Under the pieces are notes generated by a model, which did no database searches, had not been told where the DNA came from, and saw only the letters and a program-made list of their open reading frames with translations. Positions 43,355 to 51,841 of a stretch of 54,323 nt of DNA are shown here, one piece after another. Position numbers and translations under genes: made by a program. Source of the stretch: Leptospira noumeaensis (lineage in GTDB: Bacteria > Spirochaetota > Leptospiria > Leptospirales > Leptospiraceae); contig NZ_RQFK01000038.1 of NCBI RefSeq assembly GCF_004770765.1, positions 1 to 54,323 on the forward strand. Reading direction: 5' to 3'. The first letter of the stretch is position 1, and every line of letters begins with the position of its first letter.

Positions 43355-43707
43355 CCCTACCCTCTAAATCGAATTTTATTTAGATGAATCTATCTAAATC
43401 ATTGGATCCAATGGAATGATTTTTGTTTCTTTCAGTCCAGCAAGTCGAATTCTAGATTATTTCACCTAACATCTATTTTAAATAGAGAACAACCAATCAA
43501 AAATCATTTGAAATTGTTTACAATATGGGCAACTTGCTTATACTTTGTTCCAGCGCCACCGATCGTAGCGGAAATCCTTTCGCAGATGCGAAAGATTGGA
43601 GCGGAGAGCGGGATCGTTTCGCGAAAAAATTTTGTTCACCAAACAGATCCGAGGCGCCCAAAAAAATCCCTATTGGATTAGGGAAGAATAATTGGACTTA
43701 AGATTTT
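43355..43707. other. Intergenic region between Amt-cyclase and DUF167 gene
   Basis: These 353 bases have no gene. They hold the upstream region of the minus-strand Amt-cyclase gene and palindromic repeat copy 3 (43567-43603), with flanking GGCGCC-like and GCGAAA motifs (43617-43660). Nothing else stands out. Confidence 0.6.
43567..43603 (-). repeat. 37-bp dispersed palindromic repeat, copy 3
   Basis: AGCGGAAATCCTTTCG, six bases, CGAAAGATTGGAGCG: the inverse orientation of copies at 5909-5945 and 32275-32311. It differs from them at a base in the outer arm (TTGGAGCG for TTGCAGCG). Confidence 0.7.
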
Positions 43708-43935
43708 ATGAAATTGACAGTAAAGGTAAAACCAAACAATAAAAACCCAGGTATCGACTTTACTACAGAAACAGAATGTACTGTCCGACTAAAGTCTCTT
43801 CCGGTTGATGGGAAAGCCAACGAAGAATTGATCGCACAACTTGCAAAACATTTCAAAGTTCCAAAAGGAAATATAGAAATTATATCGGGGTTCACTTCAA
43901 AAACAAAAAAAGTATCGATATTGTTTCGAGATTAG
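43708..43935 (+). CDS. DUF167 (YggU-like) family protein
   Basis: The protein has 75 residues and is a complete small DUF167 domain: 'MKLTVKVKPNNKN', 'CTVRLKSLPVDGKANEELI', 'LAKHFKVPKGNIEIISGFTS', 'KTKKVSI'. The 'P.DGKAN..L...L' core is diagnostic. It is widespread, with no settled biochemical role. It stands alone between two minus-strand genes. Confidence 0.92.
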   Translation: MKLTVKVKPNNKNPGIDFTTETECTVRLKSLPVDGKANEELIAQLAKHFKVPKGNIEIISGFTSKTKKVSILFRD

Positions 43936-44061
43936 AAAAGATCGATCGATTCAAAAAAGGCAGAACTTTAAATTCACAGAATCCGATTCAAATGATAAAT
44001 TTGTAGTTTTAAGAGTTCTTAATTTTTATCTAAAAATTTTATGACGGTGGGTTAATAAAAG

Positions 44062-45858
44062 TTAGCTTCGGATAGGAACACTTGATTCTTTTGGCAAGGT
44101 GAAATTAAAACGAGATCCCTTACCCAAATGACTTTCTACATGAATACTACCGCCATGTTTTTCGATAAACTCTTTACATAAAATCAAACCAAGCGCGGTA
44201 CCTCTTTCTCCGATTGTACCAGGCATACTTTTTTGTTTCGCATCGATACGAAACAAATTGTTTTTAATTTCTTCTGTCATACCAGTACCAAAATCTTTGA
44301 TACCAATTTGTACATCGTCCACTATAGATTCCGAGAAAATATGAATTTCTCCGCCAGGGTGCGAATATTTCACTGCATTAGAAATTAAATTTCGCAGTAT
44401 TGTTTCAATCATCTTTTCATCTGCATACACAGAAACCTTAGGATCTACTGAATTTTTTACTACGATTGATTTGTTCTGAATTGAAAAAGAAGCAGATGCA
44501 ATGGAAGATTCAATGGATCGAAATAATGAAATATATTCCGGGAAAAATGAAATTTCACCTGTTTGAGCGCGAGCCCAAGTAAGTAAGTTTTCTAACAATA
44601 CATACACTTCGCCAGAAGATTGGAAAAGTATGCTGAGGTCATTTTTTGTACGTTTTAACGGTCTTGTATCCAAGTCTTCTAAAATCATTCCTGCAAAAGT
44701 ATTCATTCCACCTATCGGGCCTTTTAAATCATGAGCGATGATAGAAAAAAACTTATCTTTAGTATGATTTAACAACTGTAATTCAGAATAAAATTTGTCT
44801 TTTTCGATTTCCGTTTTTTTACGTTTATCAATATTTCTAGATACTCCAAGGATATTGATTGTTCCGTTAGGATTCCACTGAAATACAGTATTTGCTTCTA
44901 TCCATTTTGTAGAACCGTCTTTGCAGTATTGCTCTATTTCATCGCTAAATGGTATTCTTTCTCCCGTTTCTTTAAATTCCTGGATTCGTTTGGGTAAAAC
45001 GTCCCAAACATATTGGAGAGATGTAGGTGTAAGAGAATCTCGCAAAGTATGTGTAATTACTTCTTCTGAGGTGAATCCAGTGATGTTGATAACGGAGGGA
45101 CTAACATAGAGATATTTTTGTTCGTCATAATTTAAAACCCAAATCACATCTGTGGTGTTTTCAGCAAGTAACCTATACTTTTGTTCACTTTCCTCTTTGT
45201 CTTTAATAAAGATATCAATGCACATCATCAAAAATCCAAATGTCATCATGACCGAAGTTACATAAAAAAATAAATATGTGATATCTTGAATTGGTCCTTT
45301 TCCAAATGCAATTTGCGAAATAGAAACATCAAAAAATGTATAATACAAGAAACGTAAGATTAAAATAATACCACATGACAAAAAGAAAAATCCTGTAAAA
45401 CGACTTGAGAGCCGAGACTGTCGATTAGCACTTAAAATTGTTTTCGAAGACAGAAGCAATTGTAAACCGGATGCAAAAGAAATAATAGCAATCCTATACT
45501 TAGGAGGAAAATCTGAAAACTGATGTAATACCAAGAGAACTAAAGTAACAACTACCGATAGAATACCGAATTTCCACATCGGTTTTTTATCGAACATAAC
45601 AAGAATTATATTATTGGAATATACCAAAGACAATAAAATCAGCGTATTACCGATACTGATAGAAATCCAATCTGGGATCATACCTCGTAGTGCTCCCATT
45701 ACAATCCATCCCAATGCCTGGATCAAAGTTGCCATTGACCAGTCTTTTACAAAACGTAGTCTTTGAAAATACCCTCTTGCTGCAAACCACAGACCTCCCG
45801 ACATCAGCAAACATCCGATGATATTAATAAAAACGACTGTACGAGGATCAATGTTCAT
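44062..45858 (-). CDS. Membrane PAS sensor histidine kinase
   Basis: The protein has 598 residues. Seven hydrophobic segments fill residues 1-220. A PAS domain (about 228-350) has 'KYRLLAENTTDVIWVLN' and 'YVSPSVINITGFTSEEV' with a PAC-like 'NILGVSRNIDKRK'. HisKA has 'FFSIIAHDLKGPIGGM' with H376 as phosphorylation site. HATPase has the N box 'TILRNLISNAVKYS', 'IKDFGTGM' and 'TALGLILCKEFIEKHGG'. There is no receiver domain and no partner regulator next to it. The kinase core is complete. Confidence 0.92.
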   Translation of the reverse strand: MNIDPRTVVFINIIGCLLMSGGLWFAARGYFQRLRFVKDWSMATLIQALGWIVMGALRGMIPDWISISIGNTLILLSLVYSNNIILVMFDKKPMWKFGILSVVVTLVLLVLHQFSDFPPKYRIAIISFASGLQLLLSSKTILSANRQSRLSSRFTGFFFLSCGIILILRFLYYTFFDVSISQIAFGKGPIQDITYLFFYVTSVMMTFGFLMMCIDIFIKDKEESEQKYRLLAENTTDVIWVLNYDEQKYLYVSPSVINITGFTSEEVITHTLRDSLTPTSLQYVWDVLPKRIQEFKETGERIPFSDEIEQYCKDGSTKWIEANTVFQWNPNGTINILGVSRNIDKRKKTEIEKDKFYSELQLLNHTKDKFFSIIAHDLKGPIGGMNTFAGMILEDLDTRPLKRTKNDLSILFQSSGEVYVLLENLLTWARAQTGEISFFPEYISLFRSIESSIASASFSIQNKSIVVKNSVDPKVSVYADEKMIETILRNLISNAVKYSHPGGEIHIFSESIVDDVQIGIKDFGTGMTEEIKNNLFRIDAKQKSMPGTIGERGTALGLILCKEFIEKHGGSIHVESHLGKGSRFNFTLPKESSVPIRS

Positions 45859-45993
45859 TGGGTGGTCTGGAAATTGTAGATTCCAAAGAAATAGTTTTTT
45901 TCATTGTAATTTTATCAACTACAAATGACAAAAAGAGCGGGAAATTTGCTAAACCAAGAATTCGCAAACAATCCTAAAACTAGACTTAGGCGG

Positions 45994-46533
45994 TTATGGT
46001 TTGATGAATTGATCCAAAAGGTAAATTAACGAGGATTCGAATTCCTTCTGGTTCTGCCTGAATTTCGAGTTTTTCAACTTTCCTTTGGGAATTATAGAAA
46101 CTGCAAGTGCATTGCCGTGGATAAAATCGATCATGATATGTAATACTTTTTCCGTATTATGATGGCTAGAACAAACTGCATTGAATAAGTCCTGTAAATT
46201 TTGGTTAAGGGAAACTACAGAAGGGAAACCATCATAAGAATTTTTGATTAAATACAAAGACAAACCAGGATATTCAATAAACAAACTCCAATACCCAAGC
46301 AGATATTTTTTTAACGCCAACTTTGGATTTTTGAATTTGATCAATGTTTTTTGCTCAAAGCGGTCAAAAACTTGTCTCACCATTGCCTTTGTTAGTTCCT
46401 CTTTATTATCGAAGTAATGATAAATTGCCATTGGATCCAACTCTAATTTTGTAGCTAATTTTCTCATGCTAAGGGATTCATACCCATCTTTTTCACAAAT
46501 TTTTAGAGCTGTTTGGATAATTTTTTGTTTCAT
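45994..46533 (-). CDS. TetR-family regulator
   Basis: The protein has 179 residues. The DNA-binding domain is 'IIQTALKICEKDGYESLSMR', 'LATKLELDPMAIYHYFDNKE', matching the TetR-proper subgroup in which the recognition helix reads 'AIYHYF'. The C-terminal domain is helical, with no recognisable ligand motif. It is divergent from the reductase gene at 46594, and two identical-type dyads lie in the 60-bp gap. It therefore very likely represses that gene and itself. Confidence 0.9.
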   Translation of the reverse strand: MKQKIIQTALKICEKDGYESLSMRKLATKLELDPMAIYHYFDNKEELTKAMVRQVFDRFEQKTLIKFKNPKLALKKYLLGYWSLFIEYPGLSLYLIKNSYDGFPSVVSLNQNLQDLFNAVCSSHHNTEKVLHIMIDFIHGNALAVSIIPKGKLKNSKFRQNQKEFESSLIYLLDQFIKP

Positions 46534-46545
46534 TTACAAACCGGT

Positions 46546-46581
46546 CTCTACAGTGTAGAATATAATATCTACACTGTAGAG
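46546..46581. promoter_or_regulatory. Twin TetR operators
   Basis: TCTACAGTGTAGA (46547-46559) and TCTACACTGTAGA (46568-46580) are each perfect dyads around one central base. The outer C and G extend them into one perfect 36-base inverted arrangement. Centres are 21 bp apart, two helical turns, so two dimers could sit on the same DNA face. They fill most of the gap between the divergent TetR and reductase genes. Confidence 0.85.
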
Positions 46582-46593
46582 TAATTTTTACCT

Positions 46594-47127
46594 ATGATAA
46601 AATATAAAGCATTTATTGCAACTAGTCTAGATGGGTTTATCGCAAGAACCGACGGGTCTATTGACTGGCTAACATCTAAAGAATATATAATCGAAAACAA
46701 TGATTTTGGTTATTCGTCGTTTATGGCAAATATCGACTGTATCATTATGGGTAGAGCCACTTTTGAGACTGTATTAACCTTTAAAACATACCCTTTTGAA
46801 TCCATTCCAGTTTTTGTTTTAACACGGAACCAAAATTATAAATATGAATCCCACTTTCCTATTCAGATTTTTCACGGAACTTTGAATGACCTCAACTCAG
46901 CATTGGAGGAAAAACAAATCAGATCAGCTTATATTGATGGAGGATTAGTGATTCAAAGTTTTTTAGACAAATCTATGTTAAATGAAATTACAATCACTCA
47001 GGTTCCCATATTACTTGGATCAGGGCTGCCGCTATTTACAAATTGTAAGCAAGAAATAAAATTAAAACACATTCGGACTTTGCCATTTCCGAATGGATTT
47101 GTCCAATCGATGTATCAGATTAGCTAA
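46594..47127 (+). CDS. Dihydrofolate reductase-like (RibD C-terminal) protein
   Basis: The protein has 177 residues. 'KAFIATSLDGFIARTDGSID' is the family opening. 'DCIIMGRATFETVL', 'PVFVLTRN' and 'AYIDGGLVIQSFLDKSMLNE' give the NADPH-binding fold, and 'ITQVPILLGSGLPLF' the C-terminal motif. This is the YwjB/YyaP group of DHFR-fold reductases, not the housekeeping folA enzyme. The substrate is unknown. Control by the divergent TetR protein suggests induction by a small molecule. Confidence 0.88.
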   Translation: MIKYKAFIATSLDGFIARTDGSIDWLTSKEYIIENNDFGYSSFMANIDCIIMGRATFETVLTFKTYPFESIPVFVLTRNQNYKYESHFPIQIFHGTLNDLNSALEEKQIRSAYIDGGLVIQSFLDKSMLNEITITQVPILLGSGLPLFTNCKQEIKLKHIRTLPFPNGFVQSMYQIS

Positions 47128-47206
47128 TATGAACTTATTAGGAAAAATTTTTAGTAACAAAGATCATTGGTTGCGGGAATGCGAGATTTGTGTTAGGCAA
47201 ATCCGG

Positions 47207-47256
47207 AGAAGCCCACAAGCCCGCCTCCACCACCCTATTCAGGGCGGGGGCTCTTC
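47207..47256 (+). promoter_or_regulatory. GC-rich structured intergenic element
   Basis: CCCGCC (47220-47225) pairs with GGCGGG (47243-47248). An outer AAGCCC and GGGCTCTT extend the stem past an internal loop. It is far more GC-rich than its surroundings and lies 17 bases before the SpoU gene. It lacks a T run, so it is not a normal terminator of the reductase gene. It could be a dispersed repeat or a translation-control hairpin. Confidence 0.4.
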
Positions 47257-47273
47257 CGCGGCAATGTGACATA

Positions 47274-48062
47274 ATGCAGATCATCCACTCCCCTCTCGAT
47301 CCAAGGCTTGCTTCCTACCAACTCCTCAAAGCAAAGGAAGACCCCTCCGATACATTTATTGCGGATCATGAAAAAACAGCAGTTCGTCTTTTGAATTCAA
47401 ACCTCCGTGTCGAATCGGTATTTTGTATGCCAAAATATTTGGAGAAACACAAAGACTTGATCCAATCCAAACTTGAAGACCCTAACAAATGTTTTGTTGC
47501 AGAAAAAAGAATTTTTGAAGAGACAATTGGTTTTTCAGTACACCAAGGATTTATGGCCGTAGGATTCCAGCGATGGAATTCTATCTCAGAAACCAAAAAT
47601 CCGATGCTTCTTGTCAACTCGATTGTCGACAGTGAAAATATTGGATCCATCCTTCGTACTGCGGCAGCTTTTGGAATCCAATCCATCCTCTTTGATTCCA
47701 AATCGGCTTCTCCCTATTTACGTCGGAGTGTAAGAGTATCGATGGGTTCACTTTTTCAAATCCAGCTAGTGAGAGTTTATAACCTAACAGAAACGATACA
47801 CAAATTACAAGACACAGGAAACAAAATTTTAGCTCTATCCCTTCCCAGAGACGGAGATACTTTGTTATCCAAAACAAAATCCATCTATGAAATGAAAAAA
47901 CAAAATAATTTCGTATTAGTAGTGGGAAATGAAGCAGACGGGATCGAAAAAGATATCTTAAACCTATCCAATGAGTTAGTTTATATACCCATGAAAAACA
48001 AAATTGATTCTTTAAATGTTTCTCATGCACTCGCCGTTGCCTTATCACATTTAATAGGATAA
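47274..48062 (+). CDS. SpoU/TrmH-family RNA 2'-O-methyltransferase
   Basis: The protein has 262 residues and is a SPOUT-fold methyltransferase with all three SpoU motifs: 'VDSENIGSILRTAAAFGIQ', 'FVLVVGNEADGIEKD', and 'YIPMKNKIDSLNVSHALAVA'. The knot that binds S-adenosylmethionine is therefore complete. The N-terminal 100 residues are a substrate-binding domain. The target (tRNA or rRNA position) cannot be told from sequence. The ATG at 47274 begins the recognisable protein; the in-frame extension upstream runs through the GC-rich hairpin and is not protein-like. Confidence 0.9.
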   Translation: MQIIHSPLDPRLASYQLLKAKEDPSDTFIADHEKTAVRLLNSNLRVESVFCMPKYLEKHKDLIQSKLEDPNKCFVAEKRIFEETIGFSVHQGFMAVGFQRWNSISETKNPMLLVNSIVDSENIGSILRTAAAFGIQSILFDSKSASPYLRRSVRVSMGSLFQIQLVRVYNLTETIHKLQDTGNKILALSLPRDGDTLLSKTKSIYEMKKQNNFVLVVGNEADGIEKDILNLSNELVYIPMKNKIDSLNVSHALAVALSHLIG

Positions 48063-48082
48063 TGAACAGGAGAAGTAGTCTT

Positions 48083-49129
48083 TTAGTTTTCCCAGTCCCA
48101 AAAAAAATCTTTGTTTGTCATTTCCGGTTCTACATTTTTTGGAGATGGAGTTTCATTCACTGAATTCTCTTCTAAATCTTTTTTAGCAGATTCCAAATCC
48201 AAGGTCTCTTTTAGCCAATACTCTTCCGTTCCGAAATGAGGGAATAGTGACGGAAACGATGGATCTTTCCATCGTTTCGCAATCCAAGCAGCATAATGAA
48301 CATATCTGACAATACGAAGTGGTTCTACCAACTGTAGCCAGTTTTCATCAAAGTCAGCAAACATAGTGTAACCTTTTAAAAACTGAAACAAATCATCCTT
48401 CCGATTTTCTTCACCTAACGGTAACAACATCCAAAAATCCTGAACAATGGGGCCTGTTAGAAAATCATCAAAATCTAAAATACTATATCCATCTTGCGAA
48501 ATGAGTAAATTTCCTTTATGACAATCTCCATGAATTCTTTGGAATGGAATTTGGTATTCTTTCACAAGAGATTCAAAAATTTCAAAAGAACGAAGTGCAG
48601 TGACTTTATACCGCTCTGCCAAACTTTGATTAGGTATTAGATTATTTTCTAATATGAAATTTAAAGATTTTAATCCATAAGAAGGAATATCCAACACAGG
48701 TCTATGTTTGGAATCTGATTGTTTTCCAATGGAATGAATCCTTCCAAGTAAGGCGCCTACTCTTTCTAAATTGGAACCAGTTATTTCTTCCACAATCCTC
48801 CCATTACGTAAGGGCCAAATTGCGAAATAAATTCCCAACCATTCGAATAAAGTCTTCCCCTTGATGGATATGGGCGTTAAGACAGGAATTTCACCTAACG
48901 TTAGCTCTTGTAAAAATTCATGTTCTTCTAAAATTTCAAACTGGCTCCATTTACCAGGACGATAAAATTTAACAACAATTCTTCCGGAATTTGATGTTTC
49001 AATATCGTAAACACGATTTTCTACGCTATTTAATGGATAAAATCGACCTGTGGGCTCGTAACCCAAAGATTCAATCGCGTTGAGTATCGAATCAGGCGTT
49101 AGCTGGTAAAAAGAATGATTGATGTCCAA
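48083..49129 (-). CDS. srkA: Stress response kinase A-like protein (SrkA/YihE)
   Basis: The protein has 348 residues (E. coli SrkA 328). It shows 'LNSVENRVYDIE' (nucleotide-binding region), 'RIVVKFYRPGKWS' with the ATP-binding Lys, the catalytic loop 'RIHGDCHKGNLL', and the metal-binding 'ILDFDDFLTGPIVQDFWML', all SrkA signatures. An additional acidic tail of about 40 residues ends 'FFWDWEN'. E. coli SrkA counters cell death under envelope and oxidative stress downstream of Cpx. Here it is the last gene of a four-gene operon, nine bases after the diguanylate cyclase gene. Confidence 0.9.
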   Translation of the reverse strand: MDINHSFYQLTPDSILNAIESLGYEPTGRFYPLNSVENRVYDIETSNSGRIVVKFYRPGKWSQFEILEEHEFLQELTLGEIPVLTPISIKGKTLFEWLGIYFAIWPLRNGRIVEEITGSNLERVGALLGRIHSIGKQSDSKHRPVLDIPSYGLKSLNFILENNLIPNQSLAERYKVTALRSFEIFESLVKEYQIPFQRIHGDCHKGNLLISQDGYSILDFDDFLTGPIVQDFWMLLPLGEENRKDDLFQFLKGYTMFADFDENWLQLVEPLRIVRYVHYAAWIAKRWKDPSFPSLFPHFGTEEYWLKETLDLESAKKDLEENSVNETPSPKNVEPEMTNKDFFWDWEN

Positions 49130-49138
49130 TTTAATAAT

Positions 49139-50035
49139 TTAACTTATGATCCGATTGCGGCCAGACGACTTTGCTTCATATAAAAGTTTATCTGCCGTTC
49201 TGAGAAGTTCAAGTGGAGTTTCAATTTGGCTGATATCCCCACCGGCAATACCACCACTAAACGAAATTTTGAAAATTTGTCCAGACTCTGAATTTAATTC
49301 CAAACCCGAAATCGTTTCCCTAATTTTATCTAGAACTCGTGTTGCATCTACAAGCCCAGTCTCGGGAAACACAATCACAAATTCCTCACCACCAAATCTA
49401 GAAATGATATCCGACTTACGGAGAGATGATTTTAATTCAGAAGCAATTCTTTTTAAAACAATATCTCCTGTTTCATGTCCATAGGTATCATTGATTTTCT
49501 TAAAAAAATCAATGTCTATCATTGCGAGAGAGAGGTTGTGTTTATGTCTTTTGCATCTTTGAAATTCTTGGTCTATACGATCTTCCATATAGCGACGGTT
49601 ATACAAACCTGTCATTACATCTCGGATAGCAGTCTCTCGTAATTGATCGTGCAAAGATTTCATTCGCAAGGCACTAAAGATTCTTGCCAAAAGTTCGATT
49701 TCCTTCGCAGGTTTTGTAATGTAATCGGTAGCACCTGCTTCAATCGCAAGTTTGAGATTTTCAGGTTCCGTATGGCCTGTCACCATAATGACAGGTAACC
49801 AACCGACTGGTGAAGAAGAAAAAATTTCCGATATAAGTTCAATTCCAGATCCATCAGGCAATTCCCAATCCAAAAGAACCACATCAATTTGGTCTTTGAT
49901 GATGATCTCCCTGGCATCAGAAAGATTCACAGCTTCCAACGGGATATACCCATGATTGGTAATCCAACGATTGAGAAGTTTTCTCTGAAGTTCAGAGTCT
50001 TCTATGATAAGGATTTTTTTACCTTCTTTCTCCAT
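49139..50035 (-). CDS. Response regulator with diguanylate cyclase (GGDEF) output
   Basis: The protein has 298 residues. The receiver domain is 'ILIIEDSELQRKLL', with D56 ('VVLLDWELPDG') as phosphoacceptor, 'IMVTGHTEPE' and Lys in 'DYITKPAKE'. A short linker leads to a GGDEF domain: 'DVMTGLYNRRYMEDRIDQEF', 'MIDIDFFKKINDTYGH', active-site GGEEF (215-219). The inhibitory RxxD site is present (RKSD, 206-209) five residues before it. It should make c-di-GMP when phosphorylated, with product inhibition. No kinase gene is in this operon. It lies 12 bases after the lipoprotein gene. Confidence 0.93.
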   Translation of the reverse strand: MEKEGKKILIIEDSELQRKLLNRWITNHGYIPLEAVNLSDAREIIIKDQIDVVLLDWELPDGSGIELISEIFSSSPVGWLPVIMVTGHTEPENLKLAIEAGATDYITKPAKEIELLARIFSALRMKSLHDQLRETAIRDVMTGLYNRRYMEDRIDQEFQRCKRHKHNLSLAMIDIDFFKKINDTYGHETGDIVLKRIASELKSSLRKSDIISRFGGEEFVIVFPETGLVDATRVLDKIRETISGLELNSESGQIFKISFSGGIAGGDISQIETPLELLRTADKLLYEAKSSGRNRIIS

Positions 50036-50047
50036 AGTCCAATGATT

Positions 50048-51841
50048 TTATTTTTTCTTTTTTTTACCTAGTATTTTTTCAACTTCGCCTTCTTCCATAG
50101 GAACTTTTACTACAGTTCCCCCTTCTTTACGGATTTGATCTAGGTCTACCACTGCACCAGTTAACAAACGAGAGGCTTTTTTGGATCCGTCTTTGACACC
50201 ATAAACAACCCACTTGCCACCTTCCAGGGATAACACTAAATAAGTACAATCAGCAACGGCGAGCACTGAATGGGCGGAAATATGAGAGACAAATTCATAA
50301 CTTAAAACAACTCCGGATCCCACTGCCACTCCAGTAGGAACACCAACTGCTTTTGTTAATTGGTAAATCCCATAAGTAGTTCCTGTCCCAAAAGAAGCAA
50401 CAGTCCCGGCAACTCCTACAGTTCCTGCAGCAACTTTTGAAGAAGTATAGGTTACTGTTTGTGCAGTTGCGGATGTTCCTGCCACGGTAGCCCCTGTGAC
50501 AGCACCACCAATGGCAAGTCCCCCACCAAGAACCGTCTGTCCAGATGTAACGCCCGCTAAACTCATTGGTGCCAGAATATATTTCCCCGAAGATTCTGTA
50601 ACTACAGCAGCTGTTTTGACAGAGTATGCAGAGGTTTTTCTGGCGACTCCAGAAGTAATTTTTGCACCTTTTTCCATAGAGAGAACTGATTCACTTAAAA
50701 CAACCTCTGTGCTATTAAGTAGAGCACCTAATGCAAGTTCAGCACTAGGTGCGGTGATATAAACAACCCCTTTTCCCGCTAAAGCAAATGTTTCCACCAA
50801 ACAATAAAGACCCGTACCAGCGCCATTGGTGATAATTGCAGAAGGATAAATGATTCCATTCCAGGTCACATATCCGATGGACAATACGGTTATTTTTCCG
50901 ATAGGTTTTATGATAGTATCATAAAACAAAGCCTTTGTGAATCTTGAAAATGCTTTGAGCAAAGCAACAGGAACCCCTTCATTATCTGCAATGGATTCCA
51001 AATCTGCCTTAGCACGACCTAACTCCTCGGAAGTATCTTGACCAAAAGTAAAAATAGTTTCTTTCCAATTTCCGAAAATTTTTTCAGAAACAGAGGAACG
51101 AAGATTTTCGATCTCAGAGAACCTTCGTTTCCAATCCCCAGATTTTAAATCGTCAAAAGATTCATTATAAGAAGACTTCAATGCATCATCCAAATCCACA
51201 TACCCAAGAACCGTTGACTCAAATACATTTTGGAACTCTTGTTTGTATTGATTGAATCTTTTTTTTGTTGAAGGAGAATTATCTACTGCCTCTTTTTGAT
51301 TGAGTTGCATCTCTGCCCATTCATCCCATTCCTTACGAATGGCTACTGAATTTGCCACAACCGCCTTATGAGCATCCATACCTCGTTCTACCGATGATCC
51401 AACCATTCCGTAAGATTCTGCTATCGATGTGTACATGATGAATAATCCTGGTTTGGTGGCGTTTTCACTCAGATACTGAACTGCAGCCTCCCCGCCGGCA
51501 TTTAATTTTCCTGCAGCAGACCAACTCATTTTAGTCCCATCTTTAACGATCACAACAGACTCACGGGCTTTTAAAACAGAACGAGAGAATTCATCGCCGG
51601 CAAATCCGATCCTTTGATCTAAAACAAATATCGTCGACTCATGAAACGGTGGAATGAACTTAATGCTTGTTCCTTTTACCGGGAGGGCTCCTTGGTAATA
51701 AAGAGAAGTATGACCTTCAATCGCTAACTTTTTGGTATTCTTAAGTGGGTCTTCATTCTTTTTATCTGTACCAGAGCAGTTAAAGAGCAAAACCAAAAGA
51801 GATAAAGAGACTAGTAGATTTTTGTATAATTTTGATTTCAT
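50048..51841 (-). CDS. Gly/Ala/Thr-rich lipoprotein B of a tandem pair
   Basis: No known family recognised. The protein has 597 residues with lipobox 'LVLLFNCSG' (Cys about 22). Residues 130-290 are charged and helical, likely coiled coil. Residues 320-510 are a long weakly hydrophobic stretch dense in Gly, Ala, Thr, Ser and Val ('TVGVAGTVASFGTGTTYGIY'), with glycine-zipper-like spacing that could insert in a membrane. The C-terminal block 'TGAVVDLDQIRKEGGTVVKV' matches 'TGTVINLEEAKKAGKVKIL' of the gene upstream, so the two are paralogues. A lysine tail closes the protein. It overlaps lipoprotein A by ATGA. Its role is unknown. Confidence 0.8.
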   Translation of the reverse strand: MKSKLYKNLLVSLSLLVLLFNCSGTDKKNEDPLKNTKKLAIEGHTSLYYQGALPVKGTSIKFIPPFHESTIFVLDQRIGFAGDEFSRSVLKARESVVIVKDGTKMSWSAAGKLNAGGEAAVQYLSENATKPGLFIMYTSIAESYGMVGSSVERGMDAHKAVVANSVAIRKEWDEWAEMQLNQKEAVDNSPSTKKRFNQYKQEFQNVFESTVLGYVDLDDALKSSYNESFDDLKSGDWKRRFSEIENLRSSVSEKIFGNWKETIFTFGQDTSEELGRAKADLESIADNEGVPVALLKAFSRFTKALFYDTIIKPIGKITVLSIGYVTWNGIIYPSAIITNGAGTGLYCLVETFALAGKGVVYITAPSAELALGALLNSTEVVLSESVLSMEKGAKITSGVARKTSAYSVKTAAVVTESSGKYILAPMSLAGVTSGQTVLGGGLAIGGAVTGATVAGTSATAQTVTYTSSKVAAGTVGVAGTVASFGTGTTYGIYQLTKAVGVPTGVAVGSGVVLSYEFVSHISAHSVLAVADCTYLVLSLEGGKWVVYGVKDGSKKASRLLTGAVVDLDQIRKEGGTVVKVPMEEGEVEKILGKKKKK

